A stretch of DNA of 64,000 nt from Pachypanchax playfairii (taxonomy: Eukaryota > Chordata > Actinopteri > Cyprinodontiformes > Aplocheilidae). Each line of letters opens with the position of its first letter. Position 1 is the first letter of the stretch. This document shows positions 35,119-46,733 of this stretch, piece by piece. Under the pieces are notes generated by a model. The model was not told the DNA's origin. It was given only the letters and a program-made list of their open reading frames with translations, and ran no database searches. The position numbers were made by a program, and so were the translations under genes. The DNA lies in contig SSNP01000031.1 in NCBI GenBank assembly GCA_006937955.1, positions 1,918,109 through 1,982,108 on the forward strand. Reading direction: 5' to 3'.

Positions 35119-37600
35119 TATAGCTTTTTATGAAAATATTTCATATTGCACCTTTAACATGTATTACATGTTTTTAGACTAAGACAAAAACCCCAAGAAC
35201 TCAGTACGTAATCATCGAGAACACGCACAAATCAAGGCCTTAGCTACAGTATGACTTGCACTGGGAACCCTCATGCTTTGAGGTGTCAGTGCTATTGAGC
35301 CCCCTCCCAAAAGTTACTGCGGACAGTTTTGGTAAATGCTGGAGGAAATAATAAAAAAAAAAAAAGACATTTAGCATCAGCTCTGTTTAAAGATCCAAAC
35401 AGCAGCACAAGAAGAACTATATTGTTATTTACATTTGCAGAACATACAATAGCTGCTGCAGCAGCTAACTGTGGCACATCAGGGGCACTTCTTGTAGGAA
35501 CGTCAGAATATTTCAGCTGGGATAAGGAGGTAATGCACAACAGAAGGCGATGTTGTGGATTATTACACATGCAACTTTGCACAGTGAAAAATTGAAGTTC
35601 ATAAATGTAATTTTAAATCTAGAAGCCATAGCATTTATAGTTTTCTAATATGACCACTGCATGATTCATCATCGCCATGTCCATCCTTAGCTACAGACAC
35701 AAGACCCTTGGAAATGAAAAAAAAAATTGCCTGCTGTGTCTCAGAGTGCTGGAGGTAATGAGCAAGTGATAGCATCACCATCAGCTAGATGGGATGAAAG
35801 AAAGACCACAATAAATAAAGTAGAGGCTGAAGTGGTAAATATCCCTGGGCCACGCAATGCAGATACTAATTACAAACTCAAGCGCAGTAAATAATCCAAT
35901 TTAAAATTTCTACCCTTCTTGCTGGTTTTTTTTTTTTATGTTCAGCTGAAGGTTCATGAAGGCAAACCAAATCCTGCTAAACCTGAAAATTATACAAAAC
36001 GAAAGGAAAAACCATCGGAATGGATTTTTACCAGATCAAACATGTTTAGTTTTCACCCTTATCTCTCCCTCATTAACAACCGCAGTGAAGCCTTTTCTAT
36101 TTTTGTCATTACTGATCTACATGATGTACACACACACACACCTGGAGCTGCATGCCACTCTTCCCTGCCACTCACGTTTAAATCATATCCACCTACAGCA
36201 GAAACCGTTATTTTTATCACATGATGGTCATGATGTCCTTGGTGTTGTTAGCAAAGAAGCTGAAGAAACAGATTCATGTCACCGACCACCACAGATCCTG
36301 CATGAAGAGGACAATCTACACAGTTTTTATCAGACAAGGAAAAATTCTTATTTTATGCAAGTACACAGGCAACAAGTCTGTTGAAATTGTAAGCAACCAT
36401 AAAAAAACAAAGCCCGAGGGCTTTACTTTTGAAATGCTGAATCACTGAAGTTGTGCGATTGCAGAGTTAATCAGGCTTCACAATAGACACATTGGGAGAT
36501 TTTTGTCTTTTCTTTAATTTGAAATGATCCAAACTGCTGGTACTTTCTATAGTGTGATGTTGCCCTGCAGTGTGACAGTAATAACTGTCCCTGTGTGTGT
36601 GAAACAAGGTGAATTTAACAAAGCAGAGCATCAAAGACTTCCTGTCAAGTTGGATTTTTTTTTTCCAAATAGTTTAACAAATAAAGGAATTGTTAACTAT
36701 CAACCTATTGGAAACGTGAAAAGCTGAATTCAATTTTGAAGTTTATTTACTGACTTACTCATTGTTCAACCAGTGTAGCTGTCTGGATGTAAATGCCAGT
36801 ACGTCTGTCCTCTGGTTGATTGAGGGTAGGTGAGTAAATAATGTGCTTTAGAGCTTATCCAAAGGAAACAGATGTACATTGTATAGCAAAAGTAGGTAGC
36901 AACATAAACATAAACTGTAAAGTTGAAGCTGAACATGAGACCACTGACATAATGTTCAGTTAAAGCTCTATACACTTGATGGAATCAACATAAAACATGC
37001 AGGTTCATTTATGTAATTCCTTTATATATATATATATATATATATGAATAAGTTAATGCAAACTATGAAGTAAATAAGAGGTGGTGAAGTTCTTTTAATT
37101 ATATGACAGACTCGTTTATATAAAAATAATTCTGTATTTTAAGCTGACAGTATGACTGACAGCTTTTAAAAAAAGGGAATGGTACAATATTTCCTCCATG
37201 TTTGAGTATTAAAATTCCCCCCACAAAAACATACTGATAGCATCTGAAAGAAGATAGAAGTTCAGTTTAAACTCCCCTAAAGTTGAATCTTTATTAGAGA
37301 ATAAAGCTGGTAAAAGTTGAGAAGTATTTGTACAGATGGGGGAAAGTATCCAGAGTTTTAATCAAAGGTGAACCGGTGCAGCTACAAATCCGAAAGGTTG
37401 TGACAACAAACTTGATCAGTAACCAAAAAGGAAAGACAAGAATTCATTCACCACATTGCAGACAACTTCTCTTTATGTTTATGATTGCTGTCATAGTATA
37501 CATCACCACCATTAGCATTATGTCTGCAACACACTAGCTAACAGACAAAGAATTCCTCCCCTCTCCTTTTTCTTGTAGTGCTAGAAAGTCATTCATCTAG
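35119..37600. other. AT-rich spacer with a TA repeat
   Basis: Frames at 35919-36448 overlap in three phases without motifs and are rejected as genes. (TA)n lies at 37023-37045 and CA repeats at about 36127-36140. Confidence 0.5.
37023..37045. repeat. (TA)n microsatellite
   Basis: About eleven perfect TA units. Confidence 0.9.
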
Positions 37601-37985
37601 ATCCACTTGCAAACAAAATGAAATAAATCAACACTTTCCCCAAATATAAAAATATTTGTGTTGTGGGCAGATAATTAATGACTGCAGCTGCTCTAATTAA
37701 AAGCCATCTGAATTCCATTAATCTTGGTTGTTGAATCCCATCGTTTCTCAAAGCGGACAGCCACGCCTTTCCCGTGCGATGCCCGGTGTCCTTGGACTCA
37801 TTTTTCAGGTGATCTGGACGACCATTGTTGCTTTATTAGCATCATGAAGAATCATGAAAGCACAATTAATAATGGATTTCAACATGGGTACATGGAAAAT
37901 GATTATTTTCTTTTCATTCCACTATGTACATTGGCCAGTTCGGGTCAGAAAATAGACAATCACGGACTAAACATGACGTTTTTTT
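37601..37985. promoter_or_regulatory. Possible conserved non-coding block
   Basis: A low-repeat stretch with GCAGATAATTAATGACTGCA, GCTCTAATTAAAAGCC and CACAATTAATAATGG: dense TAATTA homeodomain sites plus a moderately GC-rich centre (about 37740-37800). One of the better regulatory candidates, but unaligned. Confidence 0.28.
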
Positions 37986-40144
37986 AGTAGAGGCAGCACA
38001 GGAAACACTTAATGTTTCTTTCTGTATGAATTCCCCACTCTTTAAAAGCTCAAACTGCTAAACTGTTAACAACAATCAAATATAACTGGAGACAAAAAAG
38101 ATCTGCAACGACTGCATTTTCAGTATTGGGTAAAATAAACAAAATCAAAACAAATTTTACTTACTTAAGGTTTAGAATATGGAAACATGATTAAAAACAT
38201 CCTTTGGACAAATTTTTAATGACTATTTTCTATATCTATGAATAATTCAAAAACCTACAAAAAACTTTAAACTCTTATCAGTTTAAAAGAGTCCACATAG
38301 GAAATGTTGTCCTGATTCCAGGAAACTGCATTTCTTCAAATTTTTTAACTACTGGCTAAAATAGTGTAAATATTTTAGATTTCTGCTGTATAAATTCTCT
38401 TGTTGTAGGTTATTCATGTTAGCATCTTGCATATCATTTTACACATTAGATATAAAGAAAAATAAGTGAAAAAACTGTTTTTGGTCAATATTTAAAATAA
38501 AAAATAAACATTTTTGAACAGGCTGTATAGGTTCTGAGAACAAAAAGGCTATAGTGTTTTTCTTAAAGCCTCTTTACACACCATAAGCTGTTCTTAAAAA
38601 TGATCCAATATTACCTATGGTTTATTCAACCCCCCTTTTGGTTGCATTCTTAATTATTCATTTCTTCATATGCTGTTTGCAGTGCATAAAATTGTTGACT
38701 GTAATCACAGGGGCAATGGCGATTAAGCCCTAATGTAGGTAAATGTTTGCCTAATCAAAGTTTTATGGACGGCAATAACTTGGAAATAACATTTTTTAAT
38801 TATACTTTAATTTGAGACGAGATATTGGTGCAATCTTTCATAGCTAGCCAGACAAAACAATACCAATCCCAGAGGGCACCGTTATTGTTTTACACATTAA
38901 AAAGGGTAAGAAACCAGGGCGAAGGGCCTGTTTTTCCCTCTTTTTTTAAACACACTTTCAAACTTGTAGAAACATTTTGCAGCATAATAAAAATGGTGAA
39001 ATAAAAAAAAAGCAGAAAGATGCATATTCATTAAACTGTTTTTTTTTAATGGGATCATGTTGTACATCTAAAGAACAAAGAGAAAGAGTTGCAGTTAGTT
39101 GTTTTATAGTTCACCACATAAACATATCTCATTGGAGAATGACCATTTTGGATATTTTATCTTTGGTTAACTGCTCAAAAGTTCCTAAACTGAATGAATG
39201 CCCAAATTTTATGTCTAAACTATTAAAACAGAGTTGAGTCTGTTATTTCTGCACATGTGCAATGGCAGTTTGAATCTGCTGCGGTAGAATGAATGTATAA
39301 GTTAAAGGTATGATTAAGATTATTTAAATTGGGGTTAAGTGGAAAGGTAATGAGGAATTAATATCTCACCTGCTGTGAACAGTCCTGTAAATGGCTTTAG
39401 CTTAGAGAAACAGATACGCTCTGACTGGGCCGACAAAAAAAAAAGGTTAGTCTGAGTGGGGCCAAGACCAAGTGGATGCTAATGTTTTTAAACTTCAGTC
39501 TCAAAAAGGTAACAACAGTTTCATGCAAACACATCTGAACAAAGCTTAATACTGTTGATGTTTCACATGGCACTGTTAATCTACCTGAAATGTATTTAAC
39601 TTCTTTCTGAAAGTGATTTGGGTGGCATCAGAAATTTTACAGCTAGCTGCTGCTACTGCTTTTAATAATTTTGCTAATTTAATGCCCTTTTATAATCCTA
39701 TGTCTTCTTGAATTAGCAGCGTTTGTCATAAAGCAGCAATCTGGAGTTTTCCCCTTTTCAGGAGTCGTGTATGTGATTATGTGAAAAAAGTGATTCTGAC
39801 CCGGTTCTGTGACATAACATAGAAAAGACATCATATTTTTTTCCTCAAAGTCCCCTGCTGTCCAATAGGAGTGCATTTAATTTTAACTAAGAGGTGCCCA
39901 GCATTAGCCAATAGCGTTCCATTGTACATTTGCATAGTACACCTGTCAATCAACAAAACGTGAGTGTGCACGTATCCTGAAGAACAACGGCCGGCCGATG
40001 TTTACGAGTTATTTACAACGCTGCAAAAACACGTGAAACCGAAACAATTAAAATAAGTAAACAAACAAATGGTATAATTGTTTCCTCTCAGTGGCGCCCT
40101 CTGGGAAAAAAACTCCGGATTACATCGTTAAATCTTAAGGTAAC
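37986..40144. other. AT-rich spacer; CpG-containing stretch near 39.9-40.1 kb
   Basis: No gene. The stretch 39880-40030 (AGCCAATAGCGTTCC, ACGGCCGGCCGATG) is more CpG-rich than its surroundings and might be an old MITE or promoter remnant. No end pairs were recognised. Confidence 0.45.
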
Positions 40145-40147
40145 TTA

Positions 40148-40798
40148 TGCCCCTTTTCCACCGACAAATCAGCACGGCGCGCTTGAGAGCGGTACAGTAT
40201 AGCGCGGATCAACTCGCTTGAGGCAGTGGAAACATAAAGCGGACGTAAGTGGGGATATGGGCGTGCCCATCTGGCTATGAAAAGTGGCGCTCAAAAGTCT
40301 TTGTCCGCGACATCACAGCGCGTGAAACAACAACAACAATGGGGGATATACGTGTGTTTTTGTACTTTGCGCTCTGTCTATGGTTCATTTTGGTTGGTTT
40401 GATTTTTGGTTCTTGTGGACGAAGTCGCCATTGTCCAAAGTCAATTTTATTTTAAAATAAAATATTTATATGGTTGCTGGGAGTTTTTTTTTATAAAGCC
40501 TTTTGCGGGAGTGCTTCTATATCACACCACGTGAACACCACACACAGCCGAGCCAATCAGGGTCTACCACTACGTAGGTAGTCGTGTCACTGGTAGCAGT
40601 TTACTGGACCAATCAGTAGACAGGTGGGCGTGTGGGCCCGCTTTGGGCCGCTTCGGACCATCGAGGAGGTGGTCTGAAAAAAGAGGCCGGGTTGGCGCGG
40701 AATGACGCGGTTTAGACCCGAGAAAGTCGGTGGAAAAGAGTCCGCAGGGGGCTAAAGTGAACCGAGCCGCACCGTGTTCTGTCGGTGGAAAAGCGGCA
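40148..40798. mobile_element. MITE with TTA duplication (Harbinger-like)
   Basis: This 651-bp element is flanked by TTA on both sides (40145-40147, 40799-40801). Its ends TGCCCCTTTTCCACCGAC and GTCGGTGGAAAAGCGGCA are inverted, and the homology continues inward (CACGGCGCG against CGCACCGTG). The 3-bp TWA-type duplication is typical of PIF/Harbinger elements. No transposase is present; a short hydrophobic open frame lies at 40339-40455. It is markedly richer in CpG than its flanks. Confidence 0.85.
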
Positions 40799-40801
40799 TT
40801 A

Positions 40802-42660
40802 CATTGGCAGGTCAATTTAAAAGTATTAGCACTATTTTTGCCTGCTTTACCAGTTCTTTTAGCCTAAAACAAGCTCTTTGTCATTGTCATTGAATTTTAA
40901 TTTTAACTTCCGTTTCATTCTATGGTAAATGATACTTGTATAACTCCATATAGAAAGATCCTGGCCTATTTTCAAACCTAGGATTTGCTTGCTGTTCCAG
41001 TGCTACCAGCAGTACCTCTTTATTTTAAATTCTAATACTTTTCTTTGACTTATAATGTAGATGAAAAAAAAAATTACAGTCTCTGTCAGCAAATTTGTCA
41101 AAGCTGAAAGGTTCACATTCATAAATGTGATGTGATACAGTATATTTTACAAGAAATCAACATCTTAGAGTTCCCTTCATCCATTTTATCTGTGTAGAAT
41201 ACAGGATTTACCCTTTTCCGATCCCCACCATCCAAGCTCTGACGTTTGAGAGAGTTTATTAGTTCAAAAGGATTATTATTCTAATGTGAAAATGGAACTA
41301 ATGGTGTGCCAGATGCTTTTTTTGCACAATTATGTGAGAAAACAAGTCTCAAGACAAGTCATGTGTTATTATTTGGTCATTTCTCAGAGACCCTTCAAAA
41401 TTGCCCAATTATGTTCTATTAAGGCAAGGCCAGCCCTGACAATCAATGGAGCAGCATTTGCTCTCGCCTTTAAAGACAGTTCACTCAAAGCTTAATGGCT
41501 CTCAGAAGTTTGCTCAGCAGCAAAGAGAAAACATTGTTCAGACAGATAAAGTTTGTCGAGTTAAAACGATGCCTGCAAGTTATCACTATTATTCTTTTGA
41601 GTTTTTTTTTTGTTCATGTCAGGAAAATCTGGTTGAATTAATTTCACTGTTAGCATTCAATAAACCTACCATGTTTTTATTTATAGGGAAATTTTAAACA
41701 TGGAGATTTTTTTGGAGGAAGGTAGTTCATCATAAAACACTATCAAAATCAACAAGATTTATTTTGATATTATTAAAATCTGCAGATTTTGGTCAGTGGC
41801 TCACCCATTGTTTGCACAATGTTATAGCTAAAAAAACACGTACAATAAGGCTAAGTCTATTTTCAGACTTGCTGACTTACAGGAAGGAAATTTTTAAATT
41901 CACATCCCTTCTGACAGCAAGTCTGTTGTGCCCAAAAGTCATTTCATCCCATGCTGTTCCCAGTTTGCTGAAACTTGTGCTAGGTCAGCTCCAAACACAT
42001 GCACAGCCACTGGGAATTTTTGGCAACCTGGTTGTCACATTTGAGCAAAACATCTGTTGTTTTACTGGCCTGGCCAAACCCATTCTGTCACAGCGAATTA
42101 AGAAAACGGTAAAAAGCATCACCCATGAGTTTGACACAATTGCTTTATTGGCTTTACTCACTGGATAGTCTTTTGAAACGTGTTTAAACATTAAAACACT
42201 CTAGAACTTTTGCAGAAATAGTGGACTGGTATGCTTTGGTTAAACTGTCTCTACATGTTGCACGACAAAATGTACCAGTTGGATCACAGAGAGGTTTGGA
42301 TAGAGTGAATGAAACCTCAGTGAGGCTGCCATCTGCTGTAACTGAAGTCTTTGCAGCCTCTCCTGTTTCTGTCTTTGTTTTTATGTCTCATTGTTCCTTC
42401 TTTATTCTAAATCTCCCTTATTTTGGTCTAACTCCATCATCCTTGAGAGTTAGCATATGTCTCCAATCATTTCCTGCAGCCTTCACTTCATCACCTCCTC
42501 TTTCCTCCTAGATTTTCTCTCTTTTCCCACCGTCCTCTCCCCTAGTTACTCCTTCATCTCCCCCAGTTTGACTCGAGCCACAACTGGTGCAGTTATCAAT
42601 CACGAAAGCCAAGCCTTGTCAGCGATGACTGAACCCAGAGGCGCCCATCTTTCCTCACTC

Positions 42661-42692
<32 letters not shown>

Positions 42693-44185
42693 NNNNNNNN
42701 NNCTTTTTTTTTTTTTTTTTTTTTTATCTGTCTCGGTCTCTTTCCTTTAACAAATTTGTTCCAGTTAATAAGCCCTCCCAAATGACCCCTCCTCTTCCTA
42801 ATTAAGTACCAGCAGCATGTAGGGAAATATGATACTTAATTAATGATGAGATAAACTCTCTCTCAAGGTCCTGTCAGAAAACTATGACACCGTGTTTGTC
42901 AATTTGAAACAAATTAAAGAGACAAAAAAATAATAGGTGAGTTATTTCTCGTCATCCTCTTCAGTGAATAATTTGACAGAGGAACACTATAAACCTGGAT
43001 TTGGACTTCAAAAATCATTATAACCTTTATTTTCAACCAAAATCAAATATTTTTTTAGCTTTTTAGTTTTTCTAACTGTTAAAACAAGAGTTCTATCTGG
43101 AATAACTAAACATGAAGGAAGATGGGAGAGAACTGTTGCAGCCACTTTAACACGTCTCAACTCTGTATTTGAGTTTTAACACAACTGACTAAATGACAAA
43201 CATAATGACAATATGACGCTGACATGACATCCAGTCAAAGTAAAAGGCAAAGCGGGTCAGTGTATGATATACGCCAAAAATAAGACTATTATTTTTTATT
43301 GTGATCCCCCACCCCCCAATCTCAGCTCTACCCACCGATGGCTGGCTGCTGATGTTACAACATCCAACAATGTTTAAATATTTTCTATTCAAGAACAAAA
43401 ATGTTTGTTTTCAATATCTGCTTCCACGCTCCTGTAGCAGCTTTTTTTTAATTTTATCTTTGCACTGTCCATTTTTGATAACTGAAAAGGTTGAAAACTG
43501 AGCTTAATTAGATGGTGTCTGCCAAAATTTTAAACCAAGAGCATTTGAAAGTTTTCATTCCCATTAGGAGGTACAATTCATCCATCTGCTGAAGTAAATG
43601 GTTAAGTGCTGCTCATTAAAATGTAAAGCCCAGACATTTTAGGATTTATGAAATTGGAAACGTTTGCTATATTGCCTGTGCTTAAGTCATATTGGTAATC
43701 AAAGCAGACCATGTGTGTATTTCTGATGTTTTTTAAGCTGCATTTGGTTATCTCAGAGGAACTGATAAGTTGAGCACAGGCAAGTGCTTATAAAAACAAC
43801 AAAAAGAGATCGATAACCATGTGGTAACACACTGGTTACAGTAAAGTGCTACACCTACTGCCACCTGCACTTCAACACTTACTCACTTGGCTCTGTGACT
43901 ACCACCCTTGCTGGCTTAGAGCTGTTGAGGGAGTAAATAAACTTGAATGCCGAATCTATTCTGATTAAAAATAGAGACAGAAAATGCCATAAATAGATAA
44001 ATTATCTTCTTTATTCTGGCAAGTTTCTCAAGTAAGTAAATTTCTTTTGCATTTTTTTCTTCCTCTTTTGGACCATTTAAAAATGCATGCCTCTTAATCA
44101 CCACAAAGAGTGTATAAAATACAGTTAAAGCTGATATCCCTGACTGCAAATAATCTAGCTTAGAATGTCAACAAAGTCACAGAAC
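40802..44185. other. AT-rich spacer with an assembly gap
   Basis: No gene recognised. 42770-42880 (TTCCTAATTAAGTACCAGCA, TGATACTTAATTAATGATG) has homeodomain-like sites and may be regulatory (inference). Confidence 0.45.
42693..42702. other. Assembly gap of 10 Ns inside poly-T
   Basis: Ten N lie within a long T homopolymer (about 42665-42725), the same situation as at 16192-16201. Here I saw no LINE coding remnant next to it. Confidence 0.95.
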
Positions 44186-44327
44186 TCTCAGCCCCTCCCG
44201 TCAGGTAGAATTCCTAAGCTACGCCCCCCAGGTTTGGAAACACGCGTAGCTCCAGAAGACGACCGAGTGCAAGACACTGGTCCACAGTTTATTCAAGTAC
44301 CGTAACATGGCGGAATCACCGGTAAGT
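44186..44327 (+). promoter_or_regulatory. Possible promoter and tiny first exon
   Basis: A CpG-bearing stretch (CTACGCCCCCC, CACGCGTAG, GACGACCGAGTG) leads to ATG at 44307 in a good context (AACATGG). The five codons M-A-E-S-P are followed immediately by GTAAGT, a perfect donor. This could be the start of a host gene on the plus strand or another exon-bearing repeat: the 34542 exon also begins with ATGGCGGAA. No downstream exon could be identified within the window. Confidence 0.3.
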
Positions 44328-45784
44328 GAAAACAAAATAACAACAAACAACTGATATTAATTATTACTTTGTCCTGAACCTGACGTGGAACCAGCCGGCG
44401 GCTGTTTCTCCTGCTGTGACATGGTAGAGCGGCGAACACTCCCAGCAGTGGTGTGCTGCGGTAATATGTCTCAGTTTTTTAGGAGCACAGAAACCAAATA
44501 AATGTGGAAGTCGGTATGACTGCAGAGACTGTCCAATCATTCCTTTTGGACCGAACCATTTGATTGGTTGATGTTTTTAGACAAATACGGGAGAACCACT
44601 TAATTATTTTTTTTTTGTTTTTTTTTTTAATTTTCACAACATATTTTTCTCCATGCTGTGTTCAAAAAATTTTTAAAGGGCATGACAAAAAATATGTTAA
44701 GCTAAATTGTTATGCGAATTAAGTATAGCAACTTTAAATTTTTGAATCCATAAATTCTAAAAATGATTTTTTTTTTTCCAGACAGATCTTTCAGGCTGAA
44801 CTAATAAAAACAGGAACTAGTTGTCTTCGCTCCTTTCTTCAGAATGTTCAGATGGATTTAGGAAACCATCAAAGGCTTATAAAAGTCCTAAATCTATCAC
44901 CAAAAATATCAATACAGTAAAAACCAGTTATAAATGTGACAGACTTAGCAAAAATTCCAGTTCCGTCTTGGAGAACATTAAGAATTTTCCACCCTTTGTC
45001 TACTTGAAGAGCCCTTCATGATCCAGTGTATCAAACTATCATCAAACTTCCTGAGCTGTAATATGATTATGTTTTATATGCAAATTATTCACATATATTC
45101 TAATGACTCCTTCATTGAGAAGCAGCTCGTCTACCAGTTTCCACAAAGAATATAACAGACACTAACTGACAATAATTTATTCCCTCTTATCTCATTACCC
45201 GTCATGTGACGTGTGTGTTTACAACAAACTTCAATTTCTTTAATCATGTCCAACATCTCAGTCTTTTATTTTTTAACAACCATTAATTAATGGCTGACAC
45301 AAGCAATCACATTTAATAATGTGTGGATAATATTTGTCCTGAACATATGGTGTAGATCATTTATATTCAGCATCAATTGTCACATACTGTCTAGTAGACT
45401 TTCCCATAAATATCTCATGGTGATGTGAATAGAGATATAAGTAAAAATGTGTATGATTCCTTTGCAGTTAATATTTAATACCCATAAATATACTTTTGAT
45501 ATGAAGATGATAAAAACTTAAAAAAGTAATAAAGATGCACATTTAAGTCATTGTGACATGCATTTTTATACAAAATCCCACATTTTATTTATATATTTAA
45601 AGCCATTCAGTGTAAGTATCGAAGAGGATTAACAAATTCAAATGGAAGAACATAATGTATGAAATTATCTTAAATCTGCCAGATTATCAGAAAAACCCCA
45701 AACCTTGGAATCCAAACATCCATTCAGGGTTGTAAGGAGGTGGTGCCCATCTCTAGCAGTCACTGGGTGGGTGGCCAGATGACA
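44328..45784. other. AT-rich spacer, nothing recognised
   Basis: Chance frames only. Confidence 0.5.
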
Positions 45785-46733
45785 CCCTGACAGGTCTAAA
45801 TCTGATATGTTTGAGTTTATATCAGATGTTGAAACAGAATTATTTTACTATTATATAGAGAATATTGACTTGTTATAATATTGATCGCATCAACACATCT
45901 CAAAAATGTTGAGAACAGAGGAAACAAAAAGCTAAAAAGTAACTGGCACAATTACACAAACAAATACAGGAATGTTTGACTACAAATTTGGTTAACAGAC
46001 AACAGCTCAGTAACATGACTGAATGTAAAAAGAGCATTTCAGAAAGGCAGAGCCTCTTAGATGCAAAAGGTTCATCAATCTGGGACAAATTATATTTGAA
46101 AACTATGGAATAATTTGAGAAAAATGATAATCAGTGTGACATTGTGAAGATTTTTATGATCTCACCCTCTTTAGAAAAAAAATATCAAAGATTTCAGAGA
46201 ATCAGGAGGAATCTCTTCACACAGAGTCAAATGTCACAACTAGAGGTCCATGATCTGTAGTCCCTAAAGCAACACTGCATTAAAACCAGACATGATTCCC
46301 TCCCTGGACATCACTGCATGGACTCAAAAACACTTCCAGATATTACTGTCAAAACAATTCTCAATGTGATCCACAAACACCAGTTAAAGATGGATCATGT
46401 ACAGGAGAAGCCACATGTAAACACAATCCAGACACAAATTATTTTTAGAAAGCGTGGACATTGTGTCCTGCAGACGGAAGAGGAGAGGACCAGCTTTTTA
46501 TAAAGGTACAGTTCAAATACTGCATCTCTGATGGTGTGTTATATCACCTGTGGTGTGAGCAGCTTATACATCTGGATAGGCTCCATCAATGCAGAGAAGT
46601 ATACAGATGTTTTAGAACAACATCTGTTCCCATCTAGACAACATCTCTTTTAGGAAAGGTCTTGCATATTTCAGCAAGACAATGTTAAACGATATATGCT
46701 GCATCCATCACAACAGCATGGCTTGACAGGAAA
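45785..46733 (+). pseudogene. Decayed Tc1-like element, 3' part lost
   Basis: Left terminal-repeat remains (CAGATGTTGAAACAG, CAACACATCTCAAAAATGTT) are followed by transposase relics: LPDITVKTILNVIHKHQLKM and HVQEKPHVNTIQ correspond to the second helix-turn-helix and linker of Tc1 transposases. A deletion joins this to KRGHCVLQTEEE. Further on, CIFQQDN (about 46666-46687) is the second catalytic-aspartate block. The frame is broken several times, and the part holding the catalytic glutamate and the right terminal repeat is missing. Same family as 8388-8942. Confidence 0.75.

Noticed and set aside
35919..36448. Three overlapping plus-strand frames of 75-142 codons
   Set aside because: Different phases over the same DNA, low-complexity CA repeat inside, no motif or splice context; most likely chance.
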